This document shows positions 54,436 to 63,307 of a stretch of 64,000 nucleotides of DNA, piece after piece (within the stretch, counting starts at the first letter, position 1; each line of letters starts with the position of its first letter). The notes under the pieces are model-generated. The model had not been told where the DNA came from, did no database searches, and was given only the letters and a program-made list of their open reading frames with translations. The stretch covers positions 62,001-126,000 of the forward strand of contig NZ_BOOW01000041.1 in assembly GCF_016863435.1 (NCBI RefSeq), written 5' to 3'. Origin of the DNA: Sinosporangium siamense (GTDB taxonomy: Bacteria; Actinomycetota; Actinomycetes; Streptosporangiales; Streptosporangiaceae). Both the position numbers and the translations under genes were made by a program.

Positions 54436-56880
54436 TTAGTCCGCCTTCACCTCATCTCGTATGGCACGCCCCGCAGCCACGGCAGCCGCAGCGGCGGACA
54501 CCACCAGACACGTGACGATCGCCCCGAGCACGACCGGCATCGGCACCACCAAAGGCACGTGCGCGTTCAACTCCTCCGAGAGCCCGGCACGCATGCCCAG
54601 GAGTGCGGGGAGCGCCACAGCGACACCGAGCAGGGTGCCCAGCAGGACGACGAACACAGCCTCGATCGCGACAGTGCGCAGCACCTGCCCCTTCAGCGCG
54701 CCGGACAGGCGCAGCACGAGCAGGTCGCGACGGCGGCTCACAGCGGCCATCATCTGCGTGTTCGCAATGGCGACGCCCGTGTATCCCACCGTCACACCCG
54801 CGAGTAGCAACGTATAGATCCACACCAGGCGGTCTTCCTCATCCTGGCTTTCCTGGGTCAGGTCGGCCGCCGAAACGATCCTCGCCCCGAGGCCGGCCAC
54901 AGGCCCGGCCGCGGGAGTGCCACGCACGATGTAGCCCTGATCGGCCAGCACGACGGGGTCGTGTGCGCGCACAGTCTCACGCGATATCAACACATGCGCG
55001 GGTGCGTCCTTAAGAACGGCGATGACAGTCAAAGGCACGGTGCGCCCGTCCTCAAAGACCACAGGGACGGTCTGTCCCAATCGCCACCCTTGTAGCTCGG
55101 CCGCCACGGTGTCGACGGCGACAGCCGTACCACCGAAATCCGCCAGCGAGCCGGAGACCACCTCAAGCTTGTCCTTTTCATGCGCGAGCAGCTCGTCGTC
55201 GACCCCGTAGACGGGAAGCGTCTCCCCGCTCGGTGCATAAACGCCCGTGAACAAGAGAGACATCGCGCCACTCCCCCGCAACGCCGCGTCGGACAGACCG
55301 GGCGTGCCGTCCGGCACCATCACCGCCTGCGCCTGCACCGTCGAGACACGTGCCGCGGATATGGCGCCCGCCGTCGTCTGCACCATGCCGGTGATCAGTA
55401 CGGCGAAGCCCACCGTGACCAGAACCGGGGCCGCCGTCGCCGCCGTGCGCCGCACCGAGACCATCGCGCTCTCTCGCACCAGGATCCCGGTGGCCCCGCG
55501 CATCCGCGTCAACGGCCAGGTCACCGCCCACAACACGGGAGGCACGATCAACGGAGCCAGCAGTGCCATGCCCAGAATCAGCGCCATCGCCGTGTAGAGG
55601 GCGTAGACCACAAGCTCGTCTCCGCCGGCTGAGGATGTGAGAACCACCCCCGCCGTGCCCGACAGGCAGAGCAGCCCACCCGTGATCCAGCGAAGGCGCG
55701 GCATAGGCCGTTCGTCCACCGACGCCTCGCGAAGCGCTTCGATCGGGGCGACGCGTGCCGCGCGTCGTGAAGCCGACCAGACTCCGACGAGCGCCACCAA
55801 CACCCCCACTGCAAAGGCCCCAGCGATGGGCAGCGGATGCAGCTGCACCTCGAACCCACGCGGTTCGATCCCCAGGTTCACCAGCACCTGCCCGAACGCG
55901 GGCGCCACCAACGCCCCGACCACGACACCGCTTAATGCGGACAAACATCCGACCGCGAGTGCTTCGCCGTAGACCATCCCACGCACTTGGCGCGGCGTCG
56001 CCCCGACCACCCGGAGAAGCCCGAACTCGTGCCGCCGCTGCGCCACACCGAACGCGAACGTCGACGACACCACGAACACAGCGGCGAAAGCCGCCAAGGC
56101 CGACATCGCCGTGAGAATCTGCATGCCCATCCAGCGAATACGAGCGTCGGCGAGCGGCTCCAACTCCACTCTGGCATCCCCGGCAAAAACCCTGTCCTGC
56201 TTTCCGATGACAGAGCGAACCTTGCCAGCCACCGCCTCAGCATCGGCTCCCGGATTGAGCACCAGCCCGATCGTCCGCACTCCCTCAGCCATCGGAAGCG
56301 CCTCGCGGTCGCTCAAATAGACGCCGGGACCGTCGATCGTGCCCGTCACCGTGTAGGACGACGGCCCACGTGCCGTCAGCACCTCGACCCGAGCCCCGAC
56401 GGCAACCCCCGCCTCCCGCCCGAGCGCCACCTCGCCGGCGTTTCGCGGCGCCACCCCTGAAACCAGGGAGTACGGCGCGAGCCCGGCAGTCGACCAGGCG
56501 TAGCCACGATCCTCTTCGAGTGGTTTGCCTTCCTTGACCACCTGCGCGTAGAAAGCTCGATCCGGCAGCGCCTCTTTAACGCCAGGCACCTTCCGCAACG
56601 CGCCGACCAGCGCCTCAACCCGCTCCGGCGCCCACGGCCGATCCGGCGTGAAGTTGCCTTCCGGCCTCTCCCGCTCGTGCACCCCCACCAGAACCCCCGC
56701 CCCCGCGAGGCGCTCCGGCAACTGAGGGCCGGCCGAGAACAAGGCGGTGGTCGTCACCGTGACAGTGGCCACGCCGAGAAACAACGCGAGAAAGCTCCCT
56801 ACAAAAGCAGGCCACCTCTCCCGCCACGTGCTGAGCCCAAGCCGCACACCGCCGCCCGAACCCCTCTGTCGCCGGAACAT
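54436..56880 (-). CDS. FtsX-like ABC transporter permease
   Basis: An 814-aa permease of the MacB/FtsX type used for lipoprotein, peptide or antibiotic efflux. It has an N-terminal helix (WPAFVGSFLALFLGVATVTV), a large extracytoplasmic domain, a first FtsX domain at ~260-390 (FGLLRVVGATPRQVRGMVYGE), further helices, a second outer domain, and a second FtsX domain at ~690-810 (RRRDLLVLRLSGALKGQVLRTV). The ATG at 56880 follows GGAAGGGAAGATAGG. The matching ATPase gene is on the same strand about 940 bp upstream, across repeat-rich DNA; they form one transporter. Confidence 0.92.
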   Translation of the reverse strand: MFRRQRGSGGGVRLGLSTWRERWPAFVGSFLALFLGVATVTVTTTALFSAGPQLPERLAGAGVLVGVHERERPEGNFTPDRPWAPERVEALVGALRKVPGVKEALPDRAFYAQVVKEGKPLEEDRGYAWSTAGLAPYSLVSGVAPRNAGEVALGREAGVAVGARVEVLTARGPSSYTVTGTIDGPGVYLSDREALPMAEGVRTIGLVLNPGADAEAVAGKVRSVIGKQDRVFAGDARVELEPLADARIRWMGMQILTAMSALAAFAAVFVVSSTFAFGVAQRRHEFGLLRVVGATPRQVRGMVYGEALAVGCLSALSGVVVGALVAPAFGQVLVNLGIEPRGFEVQLHPLPIAGAFAVGVLVALVGVWSASRRAARVAPIEALREASVDERPMPRLRWITGGLLCLSGTAGVVLTSSAGGDELVVYALYTAMALILGMALLAPLIVPPVLWAVTWPLTRMRGATGILVRESAMVSVRRTAATAAPVLVTVGFAVLITGMVQTTAGAISAARVSTVQAQAVMVPDGTPGLSDAALRGSGAMSLLFTGVYAPSGETLPVYGVDDELLAHEKDKLEVVSGSLADFGGTAVAVDTVAAELQGWRLGQTVPVVFEDGRTVPLTVIAVLKDAPAHVLISRETVRAHDPVVLADQGYIVRGTPAAGPVAGLGARIVSAADLTQESQDEEDRLVWIYTLLLAGVTVGYTGVAIANTQMMAAVSRRRDLLVLRLSGALKGQVLRTVAIEAVFVVLLGTLLGVAVALPALLGMRAGLSEELNAHVPLVVPMPVVLGAIVTCLVVSAAAAAVAAGRAIRDEVKAD

Positions 56881-56902
56881 GTCCTATCTTCCCTTCCAGT
56901 TC

Positions 56903-57073
56903 TCAGGACCGGTCGGCGCGCTTCTCCAGACACGCACCAACCACGCTTGACAATTCAGAACCGAGCACAAAAACCTCAAAAACGTCACGCCCGAAGGACG
57001 GTGGGATCCCACAGGCGATCAGCAGTCCGTAGCCGAACCCCCCCGGCACCCACCCCGCCGTGGTCAAGTCCAT
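56903..57073 (-). CDS. Possible 56-aa peptide directly upstream of the permease
   Basis: A frame reading MDLTTAGWVPGGFGYGLLIA, then CGIPPSFGRDVFEVFV. The ATG has CAGAGGTGG five bases upstream and the stop lies 22 bp before the permease start. The GGFGYGLLIACG stretch resembles the hydrophobic strings encoded by the repeat cores at 52.9-53.2 kb. It may be a leader peptide, a small partner, or chance. Confidence 0.35.
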   Translation of the reverse strand: MDLTTAGWVPGGFGYGLLIACGIPPSFGRDVFEVFVLGSELSSVVGACLEKRADRS

Positions 57074-57188
57074 GACCGACCACCTCTGCGGCACCGCCGA
57101 CCTCGGCACCGTTGGCAATCTCTGCGACACCACGACCCCGCAGGCGCCCTCGCCTCGCCCCCTTTGAGACGGCACCGAACTCACGAGT

Positions 57189-57284
57189 GCAGGCCCGCGA
57201 ACCCGCAGCCCCACCAACCCACCGCGCTACGAACCGACAGCTCCGCCAGCCCTCTGGCCTACAAACCCACAACTTCGCCAACCC
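57189..57284. repeat. Three 32-bp tandem units
   Basis: Degenerate units (57189-57220, 57221-57252, 57253-57284) share the pattern CTACRAACCSACARCTYCGC followed by CARCCC. Confidence 0.65.
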
Positions 57285-57428
57285 ACAGGCTCAGCCCCCT
57301 TGGGTGCGCCCCCGGGAGGGCGTGTGCCCAGCCGGGTCATCAGCCCGGTCCGCCCATGAGTGCGCAGGTAAACGGGCTGCCCGGACGGGGTACGCACCCA
57401 TGCCAGGGATGTGGAGCAGTAGCGGCAG

Positions 57429-57680
57429 GAGAGCTGCGAACAGGTAGGCGGTGGCGAAGCGCGAACTAGGCAAAGGTGGGCGGTAGCGGCGGAGAGTGCC
57501 GGGGAGGCAGGGAGAGCTGCGAACAGGTAGATGGTGGCGAAGCGCGAACTAGGCAAAGGTGGGCGGTAGCGGCGAAGAGTGCCAGGGAGACAGAAGAGAG
57601 CTGGAAAGAGGCGGACGGTAATGAATTGAAAGTTGAGGGATGGCGGCAAACTGCGAACCGGGTAATGGTGGGCGGTGGTA
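57429..57680. repeat. 83-84-bp tandem repeats
   Basis: Units begin with GAGAGCTGCGAACAGGTAG at 57429 and 57512 (nearly identical over 83 bp); a degenerate third copy begins at 57596 and trails off by about 57680. No supportable gene lies in 57074-57820. Confidence 0.8.
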
Positions 57681-57820
57681 GCGGTGAGGGACAAGGGAGG
57701 GCGGGGCGTTGACGGCGGTAAAGGCCAAGGAGAGGTGGACATTGGCAGCGGTGAGAGCTGGGGAGCGGTGGTGAAAGGCGTCAAGGGGAGCCGGCGGTGA
57801 GGGCGGCCCGGGTTGGTGGG

Positions 57821-58564
57821 TCATGAGGCACTGGCTTCCAGGCCTGCCATGCGGGCGGCGACGTCTTCGGGGGTGACAGGGCCGGGAACCTCCTCAATCA
57901 GTTTGCCGTCGGCAAGGAACAGAACGCGGTCGGCGTATGAGGCCGCGACGGGGTCGTGGGTGACCATGATCACTGCTAATTCGTGGCGGGTGACCAAGTC
58001 GCGAAGCAGGCCGAGGACGTGGCGGGAGGTCTTGATGTCCAGCGCGCCGGTGGGCTCGTCGGCGAAGACGACGGCGGGGCGAGTGATCAGGGCTCGGGCG
58101 ATGGCGACACGTTGTTGTTCACCGCCGGACAGCTGGCTTGGTCTGTGGCCGGCGCGGCCGGAAAGGCCGACCTCGGCCAAGGCCTGGCGCACCTCGGCCG
58201 ACTCCACGCGACGACCGGCGAGGCGGAGGGGGAGGGAGACGTTTTGCTCGGCGGTCAGGGCCGAGACCAGGTTGAACGCCTGGAAGACGAATCCGACCCG
58301 CTCGCGGCGGAGCAGTGTCAGCTCGGTCTGGCCGAGCGTGCCGAGATCGCGGCCGTCGATGATCACCGAGCCGCCGGTCACCCGGTCGAGACCCGCGGCG
58401 CAGTGCAGGAGGGTCGACTTGCCCGAGCCCGACGGCCCCATGACCGCGGTGAACGTGCCGCTGGGGAAATCGACGGTCACGCCGTCGAGGGCGGTCACGG
58501 CCTGGCGGGCTGTGCCATACGTCTTGTGCACCGCTTGGAGGTGCACGGCTGCTGTGGTTTCCAC
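57821..58564 (-). CDS. ABC transporter ATPase, MacB/LolD type
   Basis: A 247-aa ATPase, the partner of the FtsX-type permease. Walker A is GPSGSGKST, the signature is LSGGEQQRVAIARAL, Walker B is VVFADEPTGALD, and the MacB-class motif FVFQAFNLV is present. The start is taken as the GTG at 58564; a TTG three codons upstream is possible, and neither has a strong ribosome site. It is divergent from the histidine kinase gene, a common layout where the two-component system controls the exporter. Confidence 0.93.
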   Translation of the reverse strand: METTAAVHLQAVHKTYGTARQAVTALDGVTVDFPSGTFTAVMGPSGSGKSTLLHCAAGLDRVTGGSVIIDGRDLGTLGQTELTLLRRERVGFVFQAFNLVSALTAEQNVSLPLRLAGRRVESAEVRQALAEVGLSGRAGHRPSQLSGGEQQRVAIARALITRPAVVFADEPTGALDIKTSRHVLGLLRDLVTRHELAVIMVTHDPVAASYADRVLFLADGKLIEEVPGPVTPEDVAARMAGLEASAS

Positions 58565-58652
58565 GGCACCCAAGCAAAGCCGACCGCGAGCCGGGAGACA
58601 TTGGCGCTGGGGCGAGAGGTAATGGTAGACCCAGCTCTACTGCCATGGCCTG

Positions 58653-58670
58653 CGACGTTGGGTAACGTCG
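58653..58670. promoter_or_regulatory. Palindrome in the kinase/exporter divergent promoter
   Basis: CGACGTT-GGGT-AACGTCG is a perfect 7-bp dyad ending 4 bp before the kinase GTG. It is a candidate site for the response regulator or a leader hairpin. Confidence 0.5.
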
Positions 58671-58674
58671 GGGC

Positions 58675-59883
58675 GTGCCTGTTCCAACTGCCTTGGAGGC
58701 GCTCACCCAACGGCCGACGGCCTTCCTCCGGTCGTCATGGCCGTGGCGCTCGCTGGCTTACCTGATCTGCAGTGCCCCCACCGCTGTGGTGGCCGTGGGT
58801 GTGCTCCTGCTGGGAGGCCATGTCGGCGTGCCCGTCGCGGGCGCGGTCGGCCTCGCCCTCTTTATAGCGCTCGGGCTGCCGGTGGCGGGGCTCGAGCGCA
58901 TGAAGCTGCGGCTGGTGGACAACTCCCGTGCGGTCGTGAACCGCCGACCGCCCAGCGGCACCGGTCCGCGCGCCCGCTGGATCAGTCGGCTTCGCGACCC
59001 GTCGGTGTGGCGTGACTACGGCTTTGCCATGCTCGCGTTCACGGGGCTCTGGATGATCGACTTCGGGGTGATCGCCTTGGCGGGCTGGCTGCCGCTGATG
59101 CTCATCTCCGCCCCGATTCAGCCGGACATGCACGTTCTCCTCGGCCTGCCCGTCGCATTGGTCGGGTTCCTACTCCTGCCCGTCGCCGCATATCCCGTGA
59201 CGGCCTGGGCCGGTGCGCGGGCGATGATCACGCGTCCGGTGCTCGCGCCGCTCGAGGCGGAGATCATCAGATCCCGTGCCCGGCTCGTCGACGCCTATGA
59301 GAGCGAGCGCCGCCGCATCGAGCGCGACCTGCACGACGGCGCTCAACAGCGCCTCGTCACACTCACCATGCGGCTCGGCCTGGCCCGTCTCGACCTGCCC
59401 CCCGACTCCCCCGCCGCCTCCCAGGTCGAGCAGGCCCTCCGCGAAGCCCAAGCGGCCCTAGCCGAGCTGCGCGAGCTGGTGCGCGGCGTGCACCAGCAGG
59501 TGCTGACCGACCGCGGCCTCCCGGCCGCCGTCCGCGACCTCGCAGGCCGCTCCCCCATCCCGGTCGACGTAAACTTCGCCCTCCCCGGGCGACTCCCCGA
59601 CCAGATCGAGGTCACGTCTTACTACGTCGTCAGCGAGGCACTCACCAACATCGCCAAGCACAGCGGCGCCACCCGGTGCCGCATCGACGGCAGCCTCAAG
59701 GGGGACGCTTTCATGCTCTCGGTGCGCGACGACGGCCGCGGAGGCGCCGACCCATCAGCCGGCTCGGGCCTGGCCGGCCTAGCCGACCGCCTATCAGTGA
59801 TCGACGGCACCATCACCTTGACCAGCCCAAACGGCGGCCCAACCCACCTACTCGTGGAAATCCCATGCCCGGCCTTCGCGTAG
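58675..59883 (+). CDS. Sensor histidine kinase, NarL/LiaS-like (HisKA_3)
   Basis: A 402-aa membrane kinase. The N-terminal half has four hydrophobic segments and a short outer region, without an extended sensor domain. HisKA_3 begins at ~210 with ERDLHDGAQQRLVTL (phospho-His near 220), and the HATPase domain includes VVSEALTNIAKHSGA and DDGRGGA. This intramembrane-sensing layout is typical of kinases that respond to envelope stress or antimicrobial peptides, often through the adjacent ABC exporter. The GTG at 58675 has no strong ribosome site. It overlaps the regulator gene by 19 bp. Confidence 0.92.
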   Translation: MPVPTALEALTQRPTAFLRSSWPWRSLAYLICSAPTAVVAVGVLLLGGHVGVPVAGAVGLALFIALGLPVAGLERMKLRLVDNSRAVVNRRPPSGTGPRARWISRLRDPSVWRDYGFAMLAFTGLWMIDFGVIALAGWLPLMLISAPIQPDMHVLLGLPVALVGFLLLPVAAYPVTAWAGARAMITRPVLAPLEAEIIRSRARLVDAYESERRRIERDLHDGAQQRLVTLTMRLGLARLDLPPDSPAASQVEQALREAQAALAELRELVRGVHQQVLTDRGLPAAVRDLAGRSPIPVDVNFALPGRLPDQIEVTSYYVVSEALTNIAKHSGATRCRIDGSLKGDAFMLSVRDDGRGGADPSAGSGLAGLADRLSVIDGTITLTSPNGGPTHLLVEIPCPAFA

Positions 59884-60515
59884 TCCTCGCCGAAGACGCC
59901 GTCCTGCTTCGTGAAGGCCTGGTCGGCCTGCTGGAACGGTTCGGGCACAAGGTCGTGGCTGCCGTAGGAGACGCCGAGGCGCTCCTCAGCGCCGCTGCCA
60001 CGCACCGGCCCGACATCGTCGTGGCCGACGTTCGCATGCCGCCCGACTACAGCGACGAGGGTGTCCGTGCCGCTCTCAAGTTGCGCGAGACCCAGCCCGA
60101 CCTCGCAATCCTGATCCTCAGCCAATATGTGGAGCAGACTTACGCCGCTGAGCTCCTCGACGCCGGTCACGGCTCTGGCGTGGGTTACCTGCTGAAAGAC
60201 CGCATCGGAGATGTGCGGGAGTTCGTCGACGCCTTGGAGAACGTCGCCGACGGCCGCACGGTCATCGACCCCGACGTCGTCCGCCAACTCCTCAACCGCC
60301 ACCGCACACCGCTGGCCAGGCTGACCCCACGTGAGCACGAGGTGCTCGGTCTCATCGCCGAAGGCCGCTCCAACGCCGCCATCGCCCGCCGCCTCGTGGT
60401 GACCGAGGCCGCGGTCTCCAAACACATCGCCAGCATCCTCACCAAACTCGACCTGCCCCCCGCCGAAGACGACCACCGCCGTGTCCTGGCCGTCCTCGCC
60501 TACCTCCGGTCTTAG
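59865..60515 (+). CDS. NarL/LuxR-type response regulator
   Basis: A 216-aa regulator. The receiver domain (residues 1-125) has the phospho-acceptor Asp55 in VVADVRMPP and a conserved lysine in YLLKDRIGD. The C-terminal LuxR HTH spans ~150-205 (LTPREHEVLGLIAEGRSNAAIARRLVVTEAAVSKHI). It starts inside the kinase gene, so the pair is translationally coupled. It probably regulates the divergent MacB-type exporter (inference). Confidence 0.94.
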   Translation: MPGLRVVLAEDAVLLREGLVGLLERFGHKVVAAVGDAEALLSAAATHRPDIVVADVRMPPDYSDEGVRAALKLRETQPDLAILILSQYVEQTYAAELLDAGHGSGVGYLLKDRIGDVREFVDALENVADGRTVIDPDVVRQLLNRHRTPLARLTPREHEVLGLIAEGRSNAAIARRLVVTEAAVSKHIASILTKLDLPPAEDDHRRVLAVLAYLRS

Positions 60516-60699
60516 AGCATCCCGCGCGCATGGGTATGGGATGACGGGCTGAGGCGGCGTAAGGGAAACCGTTCACCGGGCTACCGATGGAGCCGCCCCC
60601 GACACCTCCTGAAGGTGGTGCACAGGCTGAAGCTGGCAGACGGGCGAGCCAGCGGCAGGCCAAGCAGCGGCTGACCATGGGCCTTGCGCGTACCGGCCG

Positions 60700-60868
60700 G
60701 TCGGGCATTCCCGGGACAAGGTCCGCCTACGCCTATGAGTCAGTAGGGGACCTGGGGCGGGCCATCCCCATGTACGAGACCACGCTGGCCGACTGCGAGC
60801 GGATCCTGGGCAATGACCACGCCCTCACCAAGACGGTGAGGGACAACGCGGACACGGCCACGGGATAA
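60700..60868 (+). pseudogene. Remnant of a TPR protein
   Basis: The frame ending at 60868 contains SAYAYESVGDLGRAIPMYET, TLADCERILGNDHALTKTV and RDNAD, which is a single repeat of the NB-ARC/TPR proteins common in actinomycetes. A frame can be opened at 60587, but the part before the repeat has no similarity and no domain partner remains, so this is a decayed fragment. Nothing else is seen in 60516-61005. Confidence 0.6.
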
Positions 60869-61005
60869 AGGCGTTCACGGCTTCCGTGTGCCCTCCGTTG
60901 AGACGCCTGCCGGACGATGCTCACCACGTCCTGAAATGTAGGCAAACACCCAGTTGGCAATCCACGATCAAGTCATTTGAAATGCGCCCGTGGTTGACTC
61001 TGCGC

Positions 61006-61476
61006 ATGCGAGTGAGATCGAAGTGGCCGCTGATCGTAGCCGCGGTGTTGTGCTGGGCGCTCGCCCCTCTCGTCTATCTGTGGCCGCATTGGGTGGCGGT
61101 CTGGGACGACATGAACCAAGGCCGGACCGTCAACGAGGTCAGTCTCGTGAAAGGTGTGAAGTTCGAGGTCGCGGCGTACGGCGCGGGCCCCGCCGCCGGC
61201 CAGGCATTCACCTGCGTGCTGAAGGACCTCTCCTCGGGCACCGAGACCACCGTGCATGTGAGCGGGGGTGCCGTCCCCGAGCGGTATGTCGACGGCACCT
61301 TCGTCTCACCTGTGGCCGGCGTGCACAGCTACGAGTGCGACCCCCGCGCGGTCGGCACGGTCATCCGCCGTGAACCCGGCCATTCGGAGGTGTTCTGGAT
61401 CGTTCTCGGGGTGATGCTGATGGTGTGGGCGTTCATCCCTGCGCGCGGGAAGGTGAAACGTCCCGCCAAGCCGTGA
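61006..61476 (+). CDS. Membrane protein with outer beta-rich domain
   Basis: A 156-aa protein with one N-terminal helix (WPLIVAAVLCWALAPLVYLW), an outer segment of ~90 residues containing two cysteines (FTCVLKDLSSGTETTVHVSG, later SYECDPRAVG) that may form a disulfide, and a second helix (FWIVLGVMLMVWAFIPA) before a basic tail. The start is uncertain: ATG at 61006 or 60982, neither with a clear ribosome site, so a leaderless transcript is possible. Function unknown; convergent with the RDD gene. Confidence 0.72.
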   Translation: MRVRSKWPLIVAAVLCWALAPLVYLWPHWVAVWDDMNQGRTVNEVSLVKGVKFEVAAYGAGPAAGQAFTCVLKDLSSGTETTVHVSGGAVPERYVDGTFVSPVAGVHSYECDPRAVGTVIRREPGHSEVFWIVLGVMLMVWAFIPARGKVKRPAKP

Positions 61477-61488
61477 CACGGGCGGGTG

Positions 61489-61938
61489 TCAGTGGTGGAC
61501 GGCGCGCAGGTCGCGTGTGCGCACGACTCGCAGGTCCGACCGGCGATCCTCGCCCACGAGCATGTCGAAGAGGTCGCCGCGCGCGTCGCTGAGGAACCCG
61601 AGCGGGGCTCTGACGGCGAAGAGCAGTCCCCTGCCCCAGTCGCGTACGAGCGCGCCACGCGCCGGTGTCCCGCCCTCCTCCTCGTTGACGAGTCGCAGTC
61701 CGGTGAGACGCTTGCCGACACTCGCCCCGCCGAGTAGGACGTGGTTGGCGTAGGAGACCAGGAAAATCGAGAGCACGACGCCGATGAGGATGCGGCCCAG
61801 GAGTCCGTTGAGCGTTCCAATGACGAACGCGCCGGTCACGCCGATCACACCGCCGCCCACCAGCGCCACGAGTTTGTCGGCCACCACGGCCAGGACATAG
61901 CGGAAGCCCGTTTCAGCGGGGGGAAGCTCACTGTTCAT
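61489..61938 (-). CDS. RDD-family membrane protein
   Basis: A 149-aa protein. The N-terminal helix segment AVVADKLVALVGGGVIGVTG is the RDD-type start, followed by a second helix (LGRILIGVVLSIFLVSYANHV), then GASVGKRLTGLRLVNEEEGG, typical of RDD proteins. The C-terminal ~50 residues are cytoplasmic and charged. RDD proteins include cation transporters and anonymous membrane proteins; no specific role is visible here. The ATG is at 61938. Confidence 0.85.
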   Translation of the reverse strand: MNSELPPAETGFRYVLAVVADKLVALVGGGVIGVTGAFVIGTLNGLLGRILIGVVLSIFLVSYANHVLLGGASVGKRLTGLRLVNEEEGGTPARGALVRDWGRGLLFAVRAPLGFLSDARGDLFDMLVGEDRRSDLRVVRTRDLRAVHH

Positions 61939-62190
61939 GGGTGAATCATGGCGTCTTCTCGGCCATGCACGGAAACCAACGGGCCTTTCACGGGATTACC
62001 CCCCGAAGGGGCGGCCAAGCGAAATGTCCCGCGCTCCTCCTCAGAAGACAGCTCGTCGCCGGACAAAGGTGCGACTGCCCCACATGCCGAGGTTCCAGCG
62101 GCGGGCAGGAGGACGGCCGGCGTGCCGCAGGCGCAGAGTGCTTGCCCTTGCCCGCGAGATCGGCGAGTGCGGCGAGTGCGGCAATCGCAC

Positions 62191-62233
62191 GCGCAGGGTG
62201 CTTGCGAGTGCGGCAATCGCAAGCACCCTGCGC
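62191..62233. terminator. Perfect 17-bp hairpin downstream of orphan atpB
   Basis: GCGCAGGGTGCTTGCGA (62191-62207) and TCGCAAGCACCCTGCGC (62217-62233) pair fully with a 9-nt loop. GAGTGCGGCAATCGCA is repeated next to it (from about 62174 and inside the loop). It lies about 180 bp after the atpB stop. The rest of 61939-62413 has no gene I can support. Confidence 0.65.
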
Positions 62234-62413
62234 AAGCGCGGCGGTGGGTTTCGACACCCTGACGGCGAACCGGCTGCGGCCGGTCCCTGCCCTGGGTGAA
62301 GGCCGGCATGGTGACGCTGCCGGAGGGCTATGTCCACTGCGGCTAGGTTTGCACCGTTCCGAAGGTCGCCGACGGCTGAGCAATGCCGGACGGCGGACCG
62401 CCCGATGGGTGGT

Positions 62414-63187
62414 CTAGTGCTCGGGATGCATGGCGTTGCCGATGTACATCGCGGTGAGCATCGTGAACAGATATGCCTGCAACAGCATGATGAAGATTTC
62501 CAGCGTGGTCATCGCGATGGCCATGGCCACGCTGAGCAGCCCCAGCGGCACACCCACGAAGGTGGGCCGCTCGAAGAGGAACCAGAAGCCGACCGAGCTG
62601 AAGAAGGCCAGCAGCAGGTGTCCGGCGAACATGTTGGCGAACAGCCGTACGGCATGCGTGAAGGGCGAGGTCACGAAGTTGTAGATGAGCTCCAGCGGCG
62701 CGTAGAGCACCAGGGCGAGGGGCTTGGGCAGCCCGGGAGGGAACATCATGCCCTTGAAGTAGCCGACCAAGCCCTGGTGTTTGACGCCCAGATAGATCTT
62801 GATCACGTAGGCGACGAGGGCGAAGAACGCGGGGAAGGCGATATGGGCCGTGACCGGGAACTGCACGCCGGGCACGACGCCGAAGAGATTCCACACCACG
62901 ATGAGGAAGAAGAGCGAGAGCAGCAGCGGCATCCACCGGTCGGTGTCCTTGCCGAGGAACGGCCGGGCCACCTGGTCGCGCACGAAGAGATAGCCGATCT
63001 CCCCGACGTTCTGAATCCCCCTAGGCACGAGCTTCGGGCGGGCGAAGGCCGCCCAGGCCAGCACGCACACCAGGATCGTGCCTAACAGGGCGAAGAGCAC
63101 GGATTTGGTCAGCCAGAACGGTGCTCCCGGCCAGAGTGTGGGGAACTCGAAAAGTCCCAGGCCAGGCGCCTGGTAGCGGTCGTTCAC
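62414..63187 (-). CDS. atpB: ATP synthase F0 subunit a, orphan copy
   Basis: A 257-aa membrane protein, the proton-channel subunit of F-type ATP synthase. The essential arginine is Arg181 (THAVRLFANMFAGH; E. coli Arg210) and the late glutamine is Gln237 (LLQAYLFTML; E. coli Gln252), so the channel residues are intact. The usual RLFGNM reads RLFANM. The GTG at 63187 follows GAGAGG. In a standard atp operon, atpE and atpF follow on the same strand; here a hairpin and an RDD gene follow, and a divergent TetR gene sits upstream. It is therefore either a duplicate subunit or a displaced gene. Confidence 0.92.
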   Translation of the reverse strand: MNDRYQAPGLGLFEFPTLWPGAPFWLTKSVLFALLGTILVCVLAWAAFARPKLVPRGIQNVGEIGYLFVRDQVARPFLGKDTDRWMPLLLSLFFLIVVWNLFGVVPGVQFPVTAHIAFPAFFALVAYVIKIYLGVKHQGLVGYFKGMMFPPGLPKPLALVLYAPLELIYNFVTSPFTHAVRLFANMFAGHLLLAFFSSVGFWFLFERPTFVGVPLGLLSVAMAIAMTTLEIFIMLLQAYLFTMLTAMYIGNAMHPEH

Positions 63188-63216
63188 ATCGCACACCTCT
63201 CTCGACGGCAAAAACT

Positions 63217-63272
63217 GCGTATGGTGTACCTGGTTTCGATCCGAACCCTAAATTACCCGGTACCGTGTACGC
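63217..63272. promoter_or_regulatory. GTAnnGTGTAC repeats between atpB and TetR
   Basis: GTATGGTGTAC (63219-63229) and GTACCGTGTAC (63260-63270) are direct repeats 41 bp apart. GCGTATGGTGTACC and GGTACCGTGTACGC are also near-inverted copies. They are candidate repressor sites in the 120-bp divergent promoter. Confidence 0.55.
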
Positions 63273-63307
63273 AATACAGGCGAGGTCAACGAGCGAGGAC
63301 GAGAACG

